DNA of 64,000 nt, taken from Leucobacter viscericola. GTDB taxonomy: Bacteria > Actinomycetota > Actinomycetes > Actinomycetales > Microbacteriaceae. The notes below the pieces were generated by a model, which had not been told where the DNA came from, did no database searches, and saw nothing but the letters and a program-made list of their open reading frames with translations. Location: positions 1,860,001-1,924,000 of the forward strand of contig NZ_CP049863.1 in NCBI RefSeq assembly GCF_011299575.1, read 5' to 3'. A program made the position numbers and the translations under genes. This document shows, piece after piece, positions 19,501 through 26,274 of the stretch (its first letter is position 1; every line of letters starts with the position of its first letter).

Positions 19501-21881
19501 GTGGTGACCTCAAAGCCGGAGCCTTCGTTTGCAAGGTCAACGGGACCCGCAACGAACTTGGCGACGTCGAGTACCCCCTCGGCGTTCACAACAACGCCAT
19601 CAACCTTCACCGTGATGGTGTTGTCGCCAACGGTGTCTGAGGTGATGGTCGCCTCGTAGGTTCCGGGAGTGGTGCCTGACTCAGCGAACGCACCAATCTC
19701 TGCGCCAGCAGAAGCGGTTGCCGCAAACTTGTTCGCGGGCATGCCGGTTACGGCGTTGCCGTACTGGTCAGCAAGCTTCACGGTAACCGTGTGCTTGCCT
19801 GTAACGATCGCTTCCTTACCACCCGACACAGCAAATGATGCCGCTGCATTGCTCGGGTCAACCGGACCCGCGTGGAACACGGCGTTTCCGTTGCCCTCAA
19901 GACGCAGTGCGGTCTCGTCAAGCGTGGCCTCAATGGCCTTCGCACCGGTCTTGGTTGATTTCACCTTCGCGGTGTAGGTACCAGCAACCGTCGACGACTC
20001 GGTGAAGTCGCTGATCGATCCTGTTCCCAGATCATCCGCAGTCGTTGCCTCAAGGAGTTCTTCCTTGCCAGCAACAGGGTTGCCCTTCGCATCAGCGAGC
20101 GTCACCGTGACGGTGTTCTCGCCGGTGCCAACAAGCTGCGACGCGTCAGACACGGTGTACTTTGTGCCAGCAGCTGCGGGATCAGTGTTGCCCGCGACAA
20201 ACTTCACTTTCGCCGTTGCGGGAGCAACTGAACCGTTCATCTTCAGACCAACGGTCGCGTTCCCAGCGACGGACGAGGTGAGCGTTGCCGTGTAGGTGCC
20301 GTTCTGGTTATCAACGACGTCGCTCAGCTCGCCGAGGTCAGTGGTCAGCTCAACGGCTGCGCCACCAATGTTCACACGGGTGCCACCTGCGGTGAACGCG
20401 GTCACCGTGATGGTCGACGCGGCTGAGCCGTCAGCTGTTACGGTCGCGGGTGCTGCCCCGAGCTGAGCCTTAGTGGCAGAGCCGGTCTCCAGCACGTTGA
20501 CTACGGCGGGGTCACCGCAGCCCACACCCGCCGCACACGGGGTCTGGTTGATGGCTGAGGTACCAACACTCGATACCTGCGCGGTCTTTGTGCCGATCGT
20601 TGCGGCCTTCGCCACGATGTTGATGGAGGCACTGCCGCCGTTTGCGACCGTGCCGACGGTCCAGGTGCCGGAGGCGGAATCGTACGATCCGTCACCGTTC
20701 GAGCTGACATAGGTCATGCCAGCGGGAAGCTGGAATGTGGCCGTCGAATCAGCTGCATCGTAGGGGCCGCTGTTCGCGAGCGACAGCGTGTAGGTCACGT
20801 CCTGTCCGATGCCCGCAGTTGCCGGTGCCACAGACACCGAAGGTGCCATGTTCACGATCGCGAGATTGTCCGAGTAGCTCACGTACGACGTCACCGTGGC
20901 AGACTGCGTCGGCGAAACCGTCGCGTCCCAGGCAACGCTGAACGCGTTATCCATAATGGTTGAGCAGTCGTTGTTCACTGTCGGTGGATTCTGGTCGAGC
21001 GTGCACTTGTCCACGTACGGTTTGCCCGCCAGGGGTGAAAGGAGCGCGTTCCTCGTGCCACCGACACCACCGGCCACCATCATCGAACCCGGAGTACTCG
21101 GAATCAGCGAGATTCGCTGCGAGTCAACGGTCTTGGAGATGCACTGGGCGACTCGGCCGGCCTCAATGTTGGCGCGTCCGCTGTCCCCACCCGATCCGAA
21201 GAAGCAGTCGCCCCACTGGCCGATCTGCATGTTAAAGGTCTTCGAGGAACTGGGGTGCACAGAAAGTGTGATGTCGTTGCGGACGTAGTCGGTGCCAGCA
21301 ACGTGGCTGATCTTCTGCGTCTGCTTGAGGTTGGAGTAGGTGCCGCCGAAGTTATTGACCGACTTCATCCAGAATGGATCCGCGACCGTACCGGTGCCAC
21401 CCACCGTCATGCGAGTTTCGTTAGGGAAAGGTGCGCCGGTGGGGAACCCCATGGCCGTGCCGGTGTCCAGATCCACAATCATGGGGTAGGAGTTGCCGGT
21501 GCCGTAGAACGCTTTACCGAGCGTGCGGTGCGTGACCTGCATGCTGCCGCCCTGGCTCAGTTCAACGCTTGACAGCGGGAGGGGGTAATCGAGCGCAATC
21601 TTGCTCATCGTGGTGGCGTTACCCACGGTCACCTTGCTCACAGCGGAGGCGGATTGCGCGTCCATGAGTCCGGAAAAACCGGAGAAGCCGACTACTGCGG
21701 CTGTCACCAGAGCGAAGGCGCGGAACCATTTGGCCCGACCCTCAACTCTGTTCGTTGAGCGGCTTTTGGCCACCCAACTTGTACTTTGTTGCGTGTTAAT
21801 TTCTTTCAACTCCTTACCCAATGGGTGATCGAAGCGGAACCGAGTGTTCAGCAGGAAGGTGGACGGAAACCCCGCGCTCAA
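13512..21881 (-). CDS. Giant multi-Ig cell-surface adhesin with sortase-E-like anchor
   Basis: The roughly 2,780-residue protein has a hydrophobic signal (FRAFALVTAAVVGFSGFSGL, cut after AQSASA), a globular domain at about residues 75-360, and a DUF11-like domain to about 465. Twelve invasin-type (Big_1) Ig domains of about 108 residues follow to about 1660. Next are about eleven bacterial-Ig repeats of 82 residues, most with two Cys. A last Ig domain precedes LAVTGG, a membrane helix and RRR. LAxTG is the known signal of actinobacterial class E sortases. The start is uncertain: TTG at 21881 has no ribosome site, TTG at 21809 directly abuts AAGGAG, and an in-frame ATT at 21800 sits nine bases after it. 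A sigma-factor fusion gene is divergent from it. Confidence 0.93.
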   Translation of the reverse strand: MSAGFPSTFLLNTRFRFDHPLGKELKEINTQQSTSWVAKSRSTNRVEGRAKWFRAFALVTAAVVGFSGFSGLMDAQSASAVSKVTVGNATTMSKIALDYPLPLSSVELSQGGSMQVTHRTLGKAFYGTGNSYPMIVDLDTGTAMGFPTGAPFPNETRMTVGGTGTVADPFWMKSVNNFGGTYSNLKQTQKISHVAGTDYVRNDITLSVHPSSSKTFNMQIGQWGDCFFGSGGDSGRANIEAGRVAQCISKTVDSQRISLIPSTPGSMMVAGGVGGTRNALLSPLAGKPYVDKCTLDQNPPTVNNDCSTIMDNAFSVAWDATVSPTQSATVTSYVSYSDNLAIVNMAPSVSVAPATAGIGQDVTYTLSLANSGPYDAADSTATFQLPAGMTYVSSNGDGSYDSASGTWTVGTVANGGSASINIVAKAATIGTKTAQVSSVGTSAINQTPCAAGVGCGDPAVVNVLETGSATKAQLGAAPATVTADGSAASTITVTAFTAGGTRVNIGGAAVELTTDLGELSDVVDNQNGTYTATLTSSVAGNATVGLKMNGSVAPATAKVKFVAGNTDPAAAGTKYTVSDASQLVGTGENTVTVTLADAKGNPVAGKEELLEATTADDLGTGSISDFTESSTVAGTYTAKVKSTKTGAKAIEATLDETALRLEGNGNAVFHAGPVDPSNAAASFAVSGGKEAIVTGKHTVTVKLADQYGNAVTGMPANKFAATASAGAEIGAFAESGTTPGTYEATITSDTVGDNTITVKVDGVVVNAEGVLDVAKFVAGPVDLANEGSGFEVTTDEQSIEGGSHQVTVKLADDRGNPVSLFAAELAKLVGTATPSAGVTVGSFLEVEGEPGSYAATVTSTKVGDKTIAVTLDGNDVTSTGNKVASFSAGGPSTENAGTNYAVSTGTAQVGSGSHEVTVNVTDADGNPVSGLAQEAFVFAADPAAGVSFDTFTAGAGVYKMTLSSESAGVKDISVSLGANAIKLATDATATAEFVAGAPVLNDANLVNYTVSSEQIVAGSGAHTITVKLADEFGNPVKNQAAQLSAATVAELGSGNVTGFAESSDGVYVATVTSTVAGVKPVTVKHGTTALSVLPVTGNANATFIADEASAESEETSYSVSENSVLVGTGTHTITVLLADANGNPVAGQEELLEAATESDLGDGELGGFTESQTVAGTYTASVTSTKSGAKAITVKFDGADVRLEGNGNAMFHAAAADPGNTIATTYNVSTGTKPVVSGEHTVTVVLADEYDNPVTDEAEWLKATTSDDLGEGAISDFTETEEGTYEATVTSSLVGKKTIKAFFVDDEIALTETDGNKTAEFVAGAIDPTSQNSGFSVTEDEQSIEGGSHTITVKLADNLGNPAILSADELAELGLAAAATKDVDGDAVADNTVTVGEFAAVDGEPGSYAATVTSSTVGAKTIVVTLDGTKVTARGNTIALFTAGGASVENEKTNYSVSEEAELVGTGSHTVTVNVADADGNPVSGLKANAFEFTADPAAGVSFDTFTAGAGEYTMTVSSTTAGKKDISVKLAGNSVNAADAANTVAEFVAGDPVLTDTELAHFAVTTDEVVAGAGSHQISVLLQDEFGNPVTGKAAQLTPATVADIGTGVFSGFTEASDGVYVATVTSTIAGAKAITVTLGADSVLAEGNANALFIPAAPAAASSTITAAPAKVQANGVSAATATVQLVDAYGNTITDAPAGTTVEIESTVGAVGTVEAGAAGTFTAPITSSEAGKATITFSVNSEAGTGTASVEFVAVGAPVVEYANGSTVVGTGVPGETIIVRDQNGNEIARETVNEDGEFVVNIPVTEDGTTLKVSSVDGNGFESDPVEIVVDAEAPEAPVVDPSNGSTISGKAEPGSTVKVTDGNGEILCEATVGADGKFSCVPSPTPSHGDTITVVVTDPSNNTSEPGTVVINQVAPEAPVVDPSNGSKITGEGQIGSEVVVKDGNGNVLCETTVGADGKFSCVPDPAPKNGDNITVTLTDKEGNTSAPETIVIDTVAPEAPVVDPSNGTNIKGEGEPGATVEVTDGNGNVLCTTTVGDDGKFSCVPDPKPGHGDTIKVVVTDPSGNSSEPGEVVINQVAPEAPVVDPSNGNKITGEGQPGSNVEVKDKDGNVLCSTTVGDDGKFICVPDPKPGHGDTIKVVVTDPSGNSSEPGEVVINQVAPEAPVVDPSNGNKITGEGQPGSNVEVKDKDGNVLCSTTVGDDGKFICVPDPKPNHGDKIEVVVTDPSGNSSEPGEVVINQVAPEAPVVDPSNGNKITGEGQPGSNVEVKDKDGNVLCSTTVGTDGKFSCVPDPAPKNGDKIEVVVTDPSGNTSKPGDVVIDTEAPGAPVVDPSNGTNIKGKGEPGATVEVTDQNGNVLCATTVGADGKFSCVPDPKPNHGDTIKVVVTDPSGNSSEPGEVIINQIAPDAPVVDPSNGTPIKGEGQPGSNVEVKDKDGNVLCTTTVGADGKFSCDPKPAPGHGDTVEVVITDPSGNTSEPGKVVINKTAPDAPKLDLSNGKTVTGGTISSDHVLTFVDGKGNQVPGTVVIDSNGRFTFTPDVPLTEKDSVRAVVTSPEGNSSEATVKVKTKAPSTPVVDPSEGDKVTGCAEPGSTVTVRDADGNVIGEAVAGDDCRFETVLNPKQKPGDSISVETKDPAGNVSGSVTIRVGKVSMVLEVPSLRAGETQTAYGYGFQPGEKVTGVLRSTPVDLGTQVADANGEVTFTFTVPADLEIGEHSVTLTGPFSGSVKDTFEVLVEKSAIELAVTGGALWFPLGAGVLLLGAGMILVVSKRRRNAEETAV
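14367..16580 (-). repeat. Array of 246-bp units encoding bacterial-Ig repeats
   Basis: The Asn codon of the DPSNG motif recurs at 14367, 14613, 14859, 15105, 15351, 15597, 15843, 16089 and 16335, an exact 246-base period. The more divergent units on either side are spaced by 249 and 243 bases. Bases from about 15240 are repeated essentially unchanged 246 bases later, pointing to recent unit duplication. Length variation between strains is expected. Confidence 0.92.
16900..20200 (-). repeat. Tandem duplication of a five-domain Big_1 cassette
   Basis: Ten successive Big_1 domains fall into two ordered sets of five. Domains 1 to 5 (about 20200 to 18560) match domains 6 to 10 (about 18560 to 16900) one by one. 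Markers are EELLEA in 1 and 6, EQSIEGGSH in 3 and 8, DPAAGVSFDTFTAGAG in 4 and 9, and DEFGNPV with ASDGVY/SSDGVY in 5 and 10. Confidence 0.88.
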
Positions 21882-22301
21882 AAATGCGCAGAAGGTTTCC
21901 CTTCACTTACTTGAGATACATCGGCTTTGCCGGAAATGATGCGCACAGTGAAAAATCTTCGTGGCGCTTACAGGACCTTCGGAACAAACGCTTCAACGAG
22001 GCGCCCTGCACGAAAAACGCTACCCTAGGAAGCAAAAGAAGCCCACCCCACTGAGGGAATTCACATGAAAACCCCCGGGGTGTATCAGATTCAGCCCGTT
22101 GTCAGGCGGATCCGCGATATTGGTTGAAGTAACCGCGCCAGAGAGCCGGTCATCTCGGTCACGCTTTTAGAGCTTTTCGATATTTTTCGAGTTCGGCGTC
22201 ATACCTTCACCCCGGGATGGATCTCTGCAAGTATGGCCGGTTTTAGCTTTCTGCCGGATGGGGGAACCTCCGGCCCGGGCACATTCAGGGGGGATACCTA
22301 T
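21882..22301. other. Long divergent intergenic region, adhesin / sigma fusion 1
   Basis: About 420 bases without a convincing gene separate the adhesin start from the sigma-fusion start. It holds both promoters. Visible elements are a CCTAGG palindrome near 22024, an ACCCCCGGGGT dyad near 22074, and an AT-rich TTTTCGATATTTTTCG stretch near 22175. I cannot assign -35 and -10 boxes with confidence. The strong AGGGGGGA ribosome site before 22302 fixes the sigma start. Confidence 0.6.
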
Positions 22302-24281
22302 ATGCCAAACACACAAAGTGATGCGCCGCTCATGAGCGACGAGGAGATACTCAAGCGCGCTCGAAATGGCGACCGTGAGGCACACTCTCTTCTGTGGTCG
22401 CGCCACAGCAAGGCAGGTTTGTACGCGGCTAGATCGTTCTCGAGCACCTTCGACCCGGAGGATCTCGTAGCGGAGGCATACGCGCGTATCTATCGCGCCA
22501 TGCAAACAGGATCTGGCCCGACCACTCATTTCCGCCCGTACTTGGTGACGACCATCAAAAATGTCGCACGGCGCTGGAGCCAGAACAAACGAGACTCGAC
22601 CACCGAGAACTTCGAGGAGCTTCTCGAGTCCGAGACAATCGAGGATTTTGCAGACAGTTCCATCGACAAGACTGTGCTGCTTCAGGCGTTCAAGTCGCTC
22701 CCCGAGCGCTGGCAGCAGGTGCTCTGGGAAGTAGAGGTCGAAGATAGAGAACCGCGGGAACTGTATAAGACGCTCGGTCTCAGCCCGAACTCGGCAGCCG
22801 CGCTGACCTACCGCGCACGCGAGGGTCTCAAACTGGCCTGGATCGACGCGCACCTTGATCTTCATCCTCCAGCTCCTCGATGCAAAAACGTGGTGAAACA
22901 GCTTGCTGCGTTCGAGCGGGGCACCCTCTCCGCCAAAACACGCGCAAAAGTAGAGGCCCATCTTGAGACGTGCGTATCCTGCAGAGGCGCCCAGACAGAA
23001 GCCCACTTTGTCGCTGGCCATCTGAAGTCCGCCCTGCTTGTGACTATTTTCGCCGGCGGGTTTGCGGTGCCCGCCACATTTTCAGCGCTGTCGCTCGTGG
23101 CCCCCTCTGCCGCGCACGCGACCGGGGGTGGACTCGCACAGGGTATGGCCGCCTCGCTCGAGAGCGGCAAAGCCGCTCTGCAGCAGGTGCTTGGATTCTC
23201 CCCCAAGATCGCGGTTGGGCTCGTCACAGCTACCGCCCTGGTTTCGGGTGGCGCGATCCTCGCATCAAATTTTCCGACGACAACCTCGGGCCCGAATGCT
23301 GAAGAGGTCACCGCGGGTTCACAGGGCTCTGCGGCAAAAACTGACACCGATCCAGAAACCAATTCAGGCACGGGTCAGCTCGTTGGATCTTCAACGAACA
23401 ATAGGGACGCGTCGACAACACCCGATGCAGGAGCCACTCAGACGAGTGAGAGTGAAGCAGACAGCATGTTGGCCGCACCCAGTTTCAACCTGCCCCACGG
23501 CAATATCCTCAACGGGGCTGACGCCGTGATCAGTGGAACGGCTCTTCCCGGCGCTCTGGTCACGCTGTATATCTCCGGCGACAAGACCCCACACGCCGTA
23601 GAAACCGTGCGGGTCAACGAGGCCGGCGGCTGGGCCCATGCACTCAGCAATCCGCAAGAGGGAGCCCTCGTCGCTCGTGCGTATCAATCAAGCGCAACCG
23701 GCCAGCGTTCACCCCTCAGCACCTCCCAGTACTCGGTCACCTGGAACGCACCTGCGAGCGCACCCGTCATCGATTCGGTTGACACAGCTGATGGCACCCT
23801 CGCCCCCGTCGTCTCTGGAACTGGCGAGCCCGGAAATATTGTGGAACTCACCCTCAACAGCGTGACGACCACAAAGCGCGTGGACAGCGAGGGCAAGTGG
23901 ACAGCCCAGATCAACGGGGGATTGCTTCTCGGCCAGAACGCCCTCACGGCGACGCAACGACCCTCTCAATCACGCCAGCAATCTGCGAGCACCAAGCCAC
24001 AGCAGTTCGAGCTGAAAGCACCCTCCGCCAGCATCTCGCTCGAGCCCGAAGACCACATTGATGTCGTCCTGACGTCTACTCCAGATCACCACGTACTCAT
24101 CACGGGCGAAGCGGAACGTTTTGCCCACACGGTGTCACCGACAACCGGTCTCGACTCCATCAGGCTCTTTTCAGAGCGGCTTGTCGCGTCAGCGACGACC
24201 TCAAAAGGACTCACCCTGCGCTACATCTCCGAAGACGGCGAACGTTCTGGAGTCGGTGTAACAGAGAAAATCAGTGTCTAG
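22302..24281 (+). CDS. Sigma fusion 1: ECF-like sigma factor, zinc-finger anti-sigma, membrane segments, Ig-like domain
   Basis: From the ATG at 22302 the product is 659 residues, against about 190 for a plain ECF sigma. Sigma region 2 is at about residues 17-90 (DPEDLVAEAYARIYRAM) and region 4 at about 120-185 (SLPERWQQVLWEVEVED, then LGLSPNSAAALTYRAREGL). A zinc-binding HLETCVSC near residue 220 is the anti-sigma (ZAS) signature. Hydrophobic segments lie near 240-270 and 300-322. A Ser/Thr-rich linker leads to Ig-like domains from about 395; one reads VSGTGEPGNIVELTLNS, close to the repeats of the adjacent adhesin. It likely holds the sigma part at the membrane until a surface signal frees it. 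Confidence 0.88.
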   Translation: MPNTQSDAPLMSDEEILKRARNGDREAHSLLWSRHSKAGLYAARSFSSTFDPEDLVAEAYARIYRAMQTGSGPTTHFRPYLVTTIKNVARRWSQNKRDSTTENFEELLESETIEDFADSSIDKTVLLQAFKSLPERWQQVLWEVEVEDREPRELYKTLGLSPNSAAALTYRAREGLKLAWIDAHLDLHPPAPRCKNVVKQLAAFERGTLSAKTRAKVEAHLETCVSCRGAQTEAHFVAGHLKSALLVTIFAGGFAVPATFSALSLVAPSAAHATGGGLAQGMAASLESGKAALQQVLGFSPKIAVGLVTATALVSGGAILASNFPTTTSGPNAEEVTAGSQGSAAKTDTDPETNSGTGQLVGSSTNNRDASTTPDAGATQTSESEADSMLAAPSFNLPHGNILNGADAVISGTALPGALVTLYISGDKTPHAVETVRVNEAGGWAHALSNPQEGALVARAYQSSATGQRSPLSTSQYSVTWNAPASAPVIDSVDTADGTLAPVVSGTGEPGNIVELTLNSVTTTKRVDSEGKWTAQINGGLLLGQNALTATQRPSQSRQQSASTKPQQFELKAPSASISLEPEDHIDVVLTSTPDHHVLITGEAERFAHTVSPTTGLDSIRLFSERLVASATTSKGLTLRYISEDGERSGVGVTEKISV

Positions 24282-24299
24282 TCCAAAGGTTGAACCCAG

Positions 24300-24764
24300 C
24301 TACGCAGCTCGAGCGAGGCGCTCCCGCAGCGCCGTCTGATCGACGGGCAAGGCTGCAAGTAGCGTGGCGGCAGGATCAGGATCGCGCCGGTCAATAATCG
24401 CGAGCAGCATGTGGCGCGGGGTGATCGTGCGCGACTTTTCGGCCGTCGCGTGCACGAGGGTTCGTTTCAGCACTTCTTTTGCACCCGTGGTCATGCGCGC
24501 GGCTCGCTTGCCGATTGGCGCGCGCCCCGAAAGCTGTACCTCACCAACCGAGAGCCCGATTGCTGCGAGCGCATCGCGGTCGAGCTGATCGGCGGCGGCT
24601 TGGGCGGTCGCGGCGTCAGTGCCGACCCACCCGGCAATCTCGTCGTTCTGCAACAGCGCAAGAAGCAGGTGGTCAGACGCGATCCGCCGATCCCCGCGGC
24701 GCTCTGCCTCGTAGAGAGCGTCCTCAACCACAGCCCTGGTTTCGCCAGCAAACTTCTCAAACAT
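24300..24764 (-). CDS. Clp_N (Clp protease N-terminal) domain protein
   Basis: The 154-residue protein is a stand-alone ClpA/ClpC N-terminal domain with two Clp_N repeats (MFEKFAGETRAVVEDALYEA, then TGAKEVLKRTLVHATAEKSR and ITPRHMLLAIID). It has no AAA ATPase part. Such proteins probably bind substrates or adaptors and may compete with ClpC for them. The gene overlaps the upstream HTH gene by eight bases, a coupling seen widely in Actinobacteria, so the two products likely act together. Confidence 0.9.
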   Translation of the reverse strand: MFEKFAGETRAVVEDALYEAERRGDRRIASDHLLLALLQNDEIAGWVGTDAATAQAAADQLDRDALAAIGLSVGEVQLSGRAPIGKRAARMTTGAKEVLKRTLVHATAEKSRTITPRHMLLAIIDRRDPDPAATLLAALPVDQTALRERLARAA

Positions 24765-24972
24765 TTTTCTCCCGCTTTCCGTGTTTAGCGTGCACCGACT
24801 GCCGGGTCACTCCCAGCGCGTCACCGATCTCTTCCCACGACCACCCGGCGGCCCGCGCCTTGGCGACGTGCTCCACCTCAACTCGCTCAGCGAGGCGGTG
24901 CAGCGCCCCTACGGCACGCAGGCCGGTCGCGGGGTCGGCGGAGCGCACCTGCTCCATATCAAATTCAGTCAT
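24757..24972 (-). CDS. Small helix-turn-helix protein paired with Clp_N protein
   Basis: The ATG at 24972 gives 71 residues. The helix-turn-helix is AGWSWEEIGDALGVTRQSVH at about residues 42-61, preceded by an acidic helix (RAVGALHRLAERVEVEHV). Residues upstream of this start read through the neighbouring TetR gene in another frame and are not real. An 18-bp palindrome three bases upstream suggests autorepression. The overlap with the Clp_N gene implies translational coupling and perhaps control of the regulator's stability or activity by its partner. Confidence 0.85.
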   Translation of the reverse strand: MTEFDMEQVRSADPATGLRAVGALHRLAERVEVEHVAKARAAGWSWEEIGDALGVTRQSVHAKHGKREKNV

Positions 24973-24974
24973 AG

Positions 24975-24992
24975 TGTCAGTTTGAACTGACA
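24975..24992. promoter_or_regulatory. Operator palindrome at the HTH/Clp_N promoter, copy 1
   Basis: TGTCAGTTTGAACTGACA is an 8+8 palindrome around TG, directly upstream of the HTH gene start and where a -10 region would lie. Confidence 0.8.
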
Positions 24993-25001
24993 CATTAGAT
25001 T

Positions 25002-25018
25002 TGTCAAGCCAAACTGAC
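25002..25018. promoter_or_regulatory. Operator copy 2 and -35 element of the HTH/Clp_N promoter
   Basis: TGTCA and AACTGAC halves recur here with the same spacing as copy 1 but a changed centre. On the minus strand 25007-25002 reads TTGACA, a consensus -35 box. The two copies lie 27 bases apart centre to centre, so one repressor could cover the whole promoter. This copy overlaps the last codons of the TetR gene. Confidence 0.65.
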
Positions 25019-25564
25019 GGTCTCGATGCCCGCGAGGATAAGATCAACTCCCCGAGCAAACGAGTCATCGAGGTCAAGCAGCTCGGGATCGGCCGGCTCC
25101 CCCAACGAAAGCAGCGCACCCAGCTCGGCAGCCTGCCGGTGCATCTGCGTCGACTGCGCCTGCCCGAAGGTGTAGAGCAGCAGGGTTCGAGCACCGTCTT
25201 CACCAACCAGCTCAGCGAGCCGCTCCTCAATAACCGACGCGCCCAACCGGAAGGCGGCGGCCGTCGCCACTACATCGGCCCCGTCTCGCACCGCCAGCAT
25301 GGCACCACGCAGGGCGTGGCAAATACTCCGCGCACCCTGAACCGGGGGCGCCGCCACATCCGCCGCCGACACGTCAATGCCAGCAACAATCTCGTCCGCC
25401 ATAAGCGCGAGCAGCGTCTGTTTGTTGGGCACGTGGTGGTAGAGCGCACTCGGCTGCACCTCAAGCTCGGCCGCGACGCGACGCATCGAGCAGTTTTCAA
25501 GCCCCTGCGAATCGAGTACACGAAGTGCCGCGGCGACGACGTCAGCTCGATTGTTGCGCATCAC
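25004..25564 (-). CDS. bioQ: TetR family regulator, probable biotin repressor BioQ
   Basis: The 186-residue product has a typical TetR N-terminal domain (VVAAALRVLDSQGLENCSMR, then LEVQPSALYHHVPNKQTLL) and a helical ligand domain. It is divergent from bioYMN, and the spacer contains TGAAC-N3-GTTCA sites, very close to the TGAAC-N3-GTTAC motif known for the actinobacterial biotin repressor BioQ. I infer it represses the biotin importer operon. Without the context it could only be called TetR family. Confidence 0.8.
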   Translation of the reverse strand: MMRNNRADVVAAALRVLDSQGLENCSMRRVAAELEVQPSALYHHVPNKQTLLALMADEIVAGIDVSAADVAAPPVQGARSICHALRGAMLAVRDGADVVATAAAFRLGASVIEERLAELVGEDGARTLLLYTFGQAQSTQMHRQAAELGALLSLGEPADPELLDLDDSFARGVDLILAGIETVSLA

Positions 25565-25578
25565 CCCAGCTTACCGCT

Positions 25579-25614
25579 AACCTGAACACCGTTCACCAGA
25601 ACACTGTTCAGGTT
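25579..25614. promoter_or_regulatory. Double BioQ-like operator between bioQ and bioY
   Basis: Two dyads, TGAACACCGTTCA (25583-25595) and AGAACACTGTTCA (25598-25610), lie side by side. Together they form a larger inverted repeat with 10-bp outer arms AACCTGAACA and TGTTCAGGTT. The element is about 15 bases from the bioQ start and 33 bases from the bioY start. Confidence 0.82.
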
Positions 25615-25647
25615 TGAGCGTAATCCGTCCACAACCCGGGAGACACC

Positions 25648-26274
25648 TTGTCAATCACCGAGATCGCCACTGCACCACGCCGACGAAGCACCGCCACCGA
25701 CGTCGCACTGATCGCCACGTTCACCGCACTCATCGCGGTGTGCGCCCTTCTCCCCGCCTTCCCCGTCGGACCGGTACCGATCACGCTTCAAACTTTCGCG
25801 GTGAGCCTCAGCGGCGCCGTGCTCGGCGCAAAGCGCGGGATTCTTGCAGCGCTGTTGTACCTCGTGCTTGGGGCCGCGGGTCTCCCCATTTTCTCCGGCG
25901 GCAGCGCCGGCCTTGCACCATTCGCGGGCCCGACCGTTGGGTACCTCATTGCTTTCCCGTTCGCAGCCGGGCTCGCCGGGTTCCTCGTCGAGCGACTGCC
26001 CCGCCGCCGCATCGCAACCAGCATCCCGCTCATTTTCCTCGCGGTGATTGCCGCAAACGCGGTGTTCATTCACACCCTCGGGCCGCTCGGTCTCGCCTGG
26101 CGTGCCGACATGAGCATTGGTGCCGCGTTCGCGTTCGATCTCACCTTCTGGCCCGGAGACATTATCAAGACACTCCTCGTCGCGCTTGTGGCGACAGCCG
26201 TGCACCGCGCGTTCCCGGCGCTGCTGCCGCCCCGTCGTCGCACTAACAGTGAGCTAAAATCACCTCGTGATTGA
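25648..26274 (+). CDS. bioY: BioY biotin-binding S component of an ECF transporter
   Basis: The 208-residue product is a BioY: six hydrophobic helices with the family segments VPITLQTFAVSLSGAVLG, LYLVLGAAGLPIF and GPTVGYLIAFPFAA. BioY captures biotin at the membrane and works with the BioM ATPase and BioN partner encoded next. It starts at TTG preceded by GGGAG. The stop overlaps bioM by eight bases. Confidence 0.95.
   Translation: MSITEIATAPRRRSTATDVALIATFTALIAVCALLPAFPVGPVPITLQTFAVSLSGAVLGAKRGILAALLYLVLGAAGLPIFSGGSAGLAPFAGPTVGYLIAFPFAAGLAGFLVERLPRRRIATSIPLIFLAVIAANAVFIHTLGPLGLAWRADMSIGAAFAFDLTFWPGDIIKTLLVALVATAVHRAFPALLPPRRRTNSELKSPRD

Noticed and set aside
22233..22301. Upstream ATG for sigma fusion 1
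   Set aside because: It lacks a ribosome site, whereas ATG 22302 follows AGGGGGGA at good spacing and the sigma domain starts soon after.
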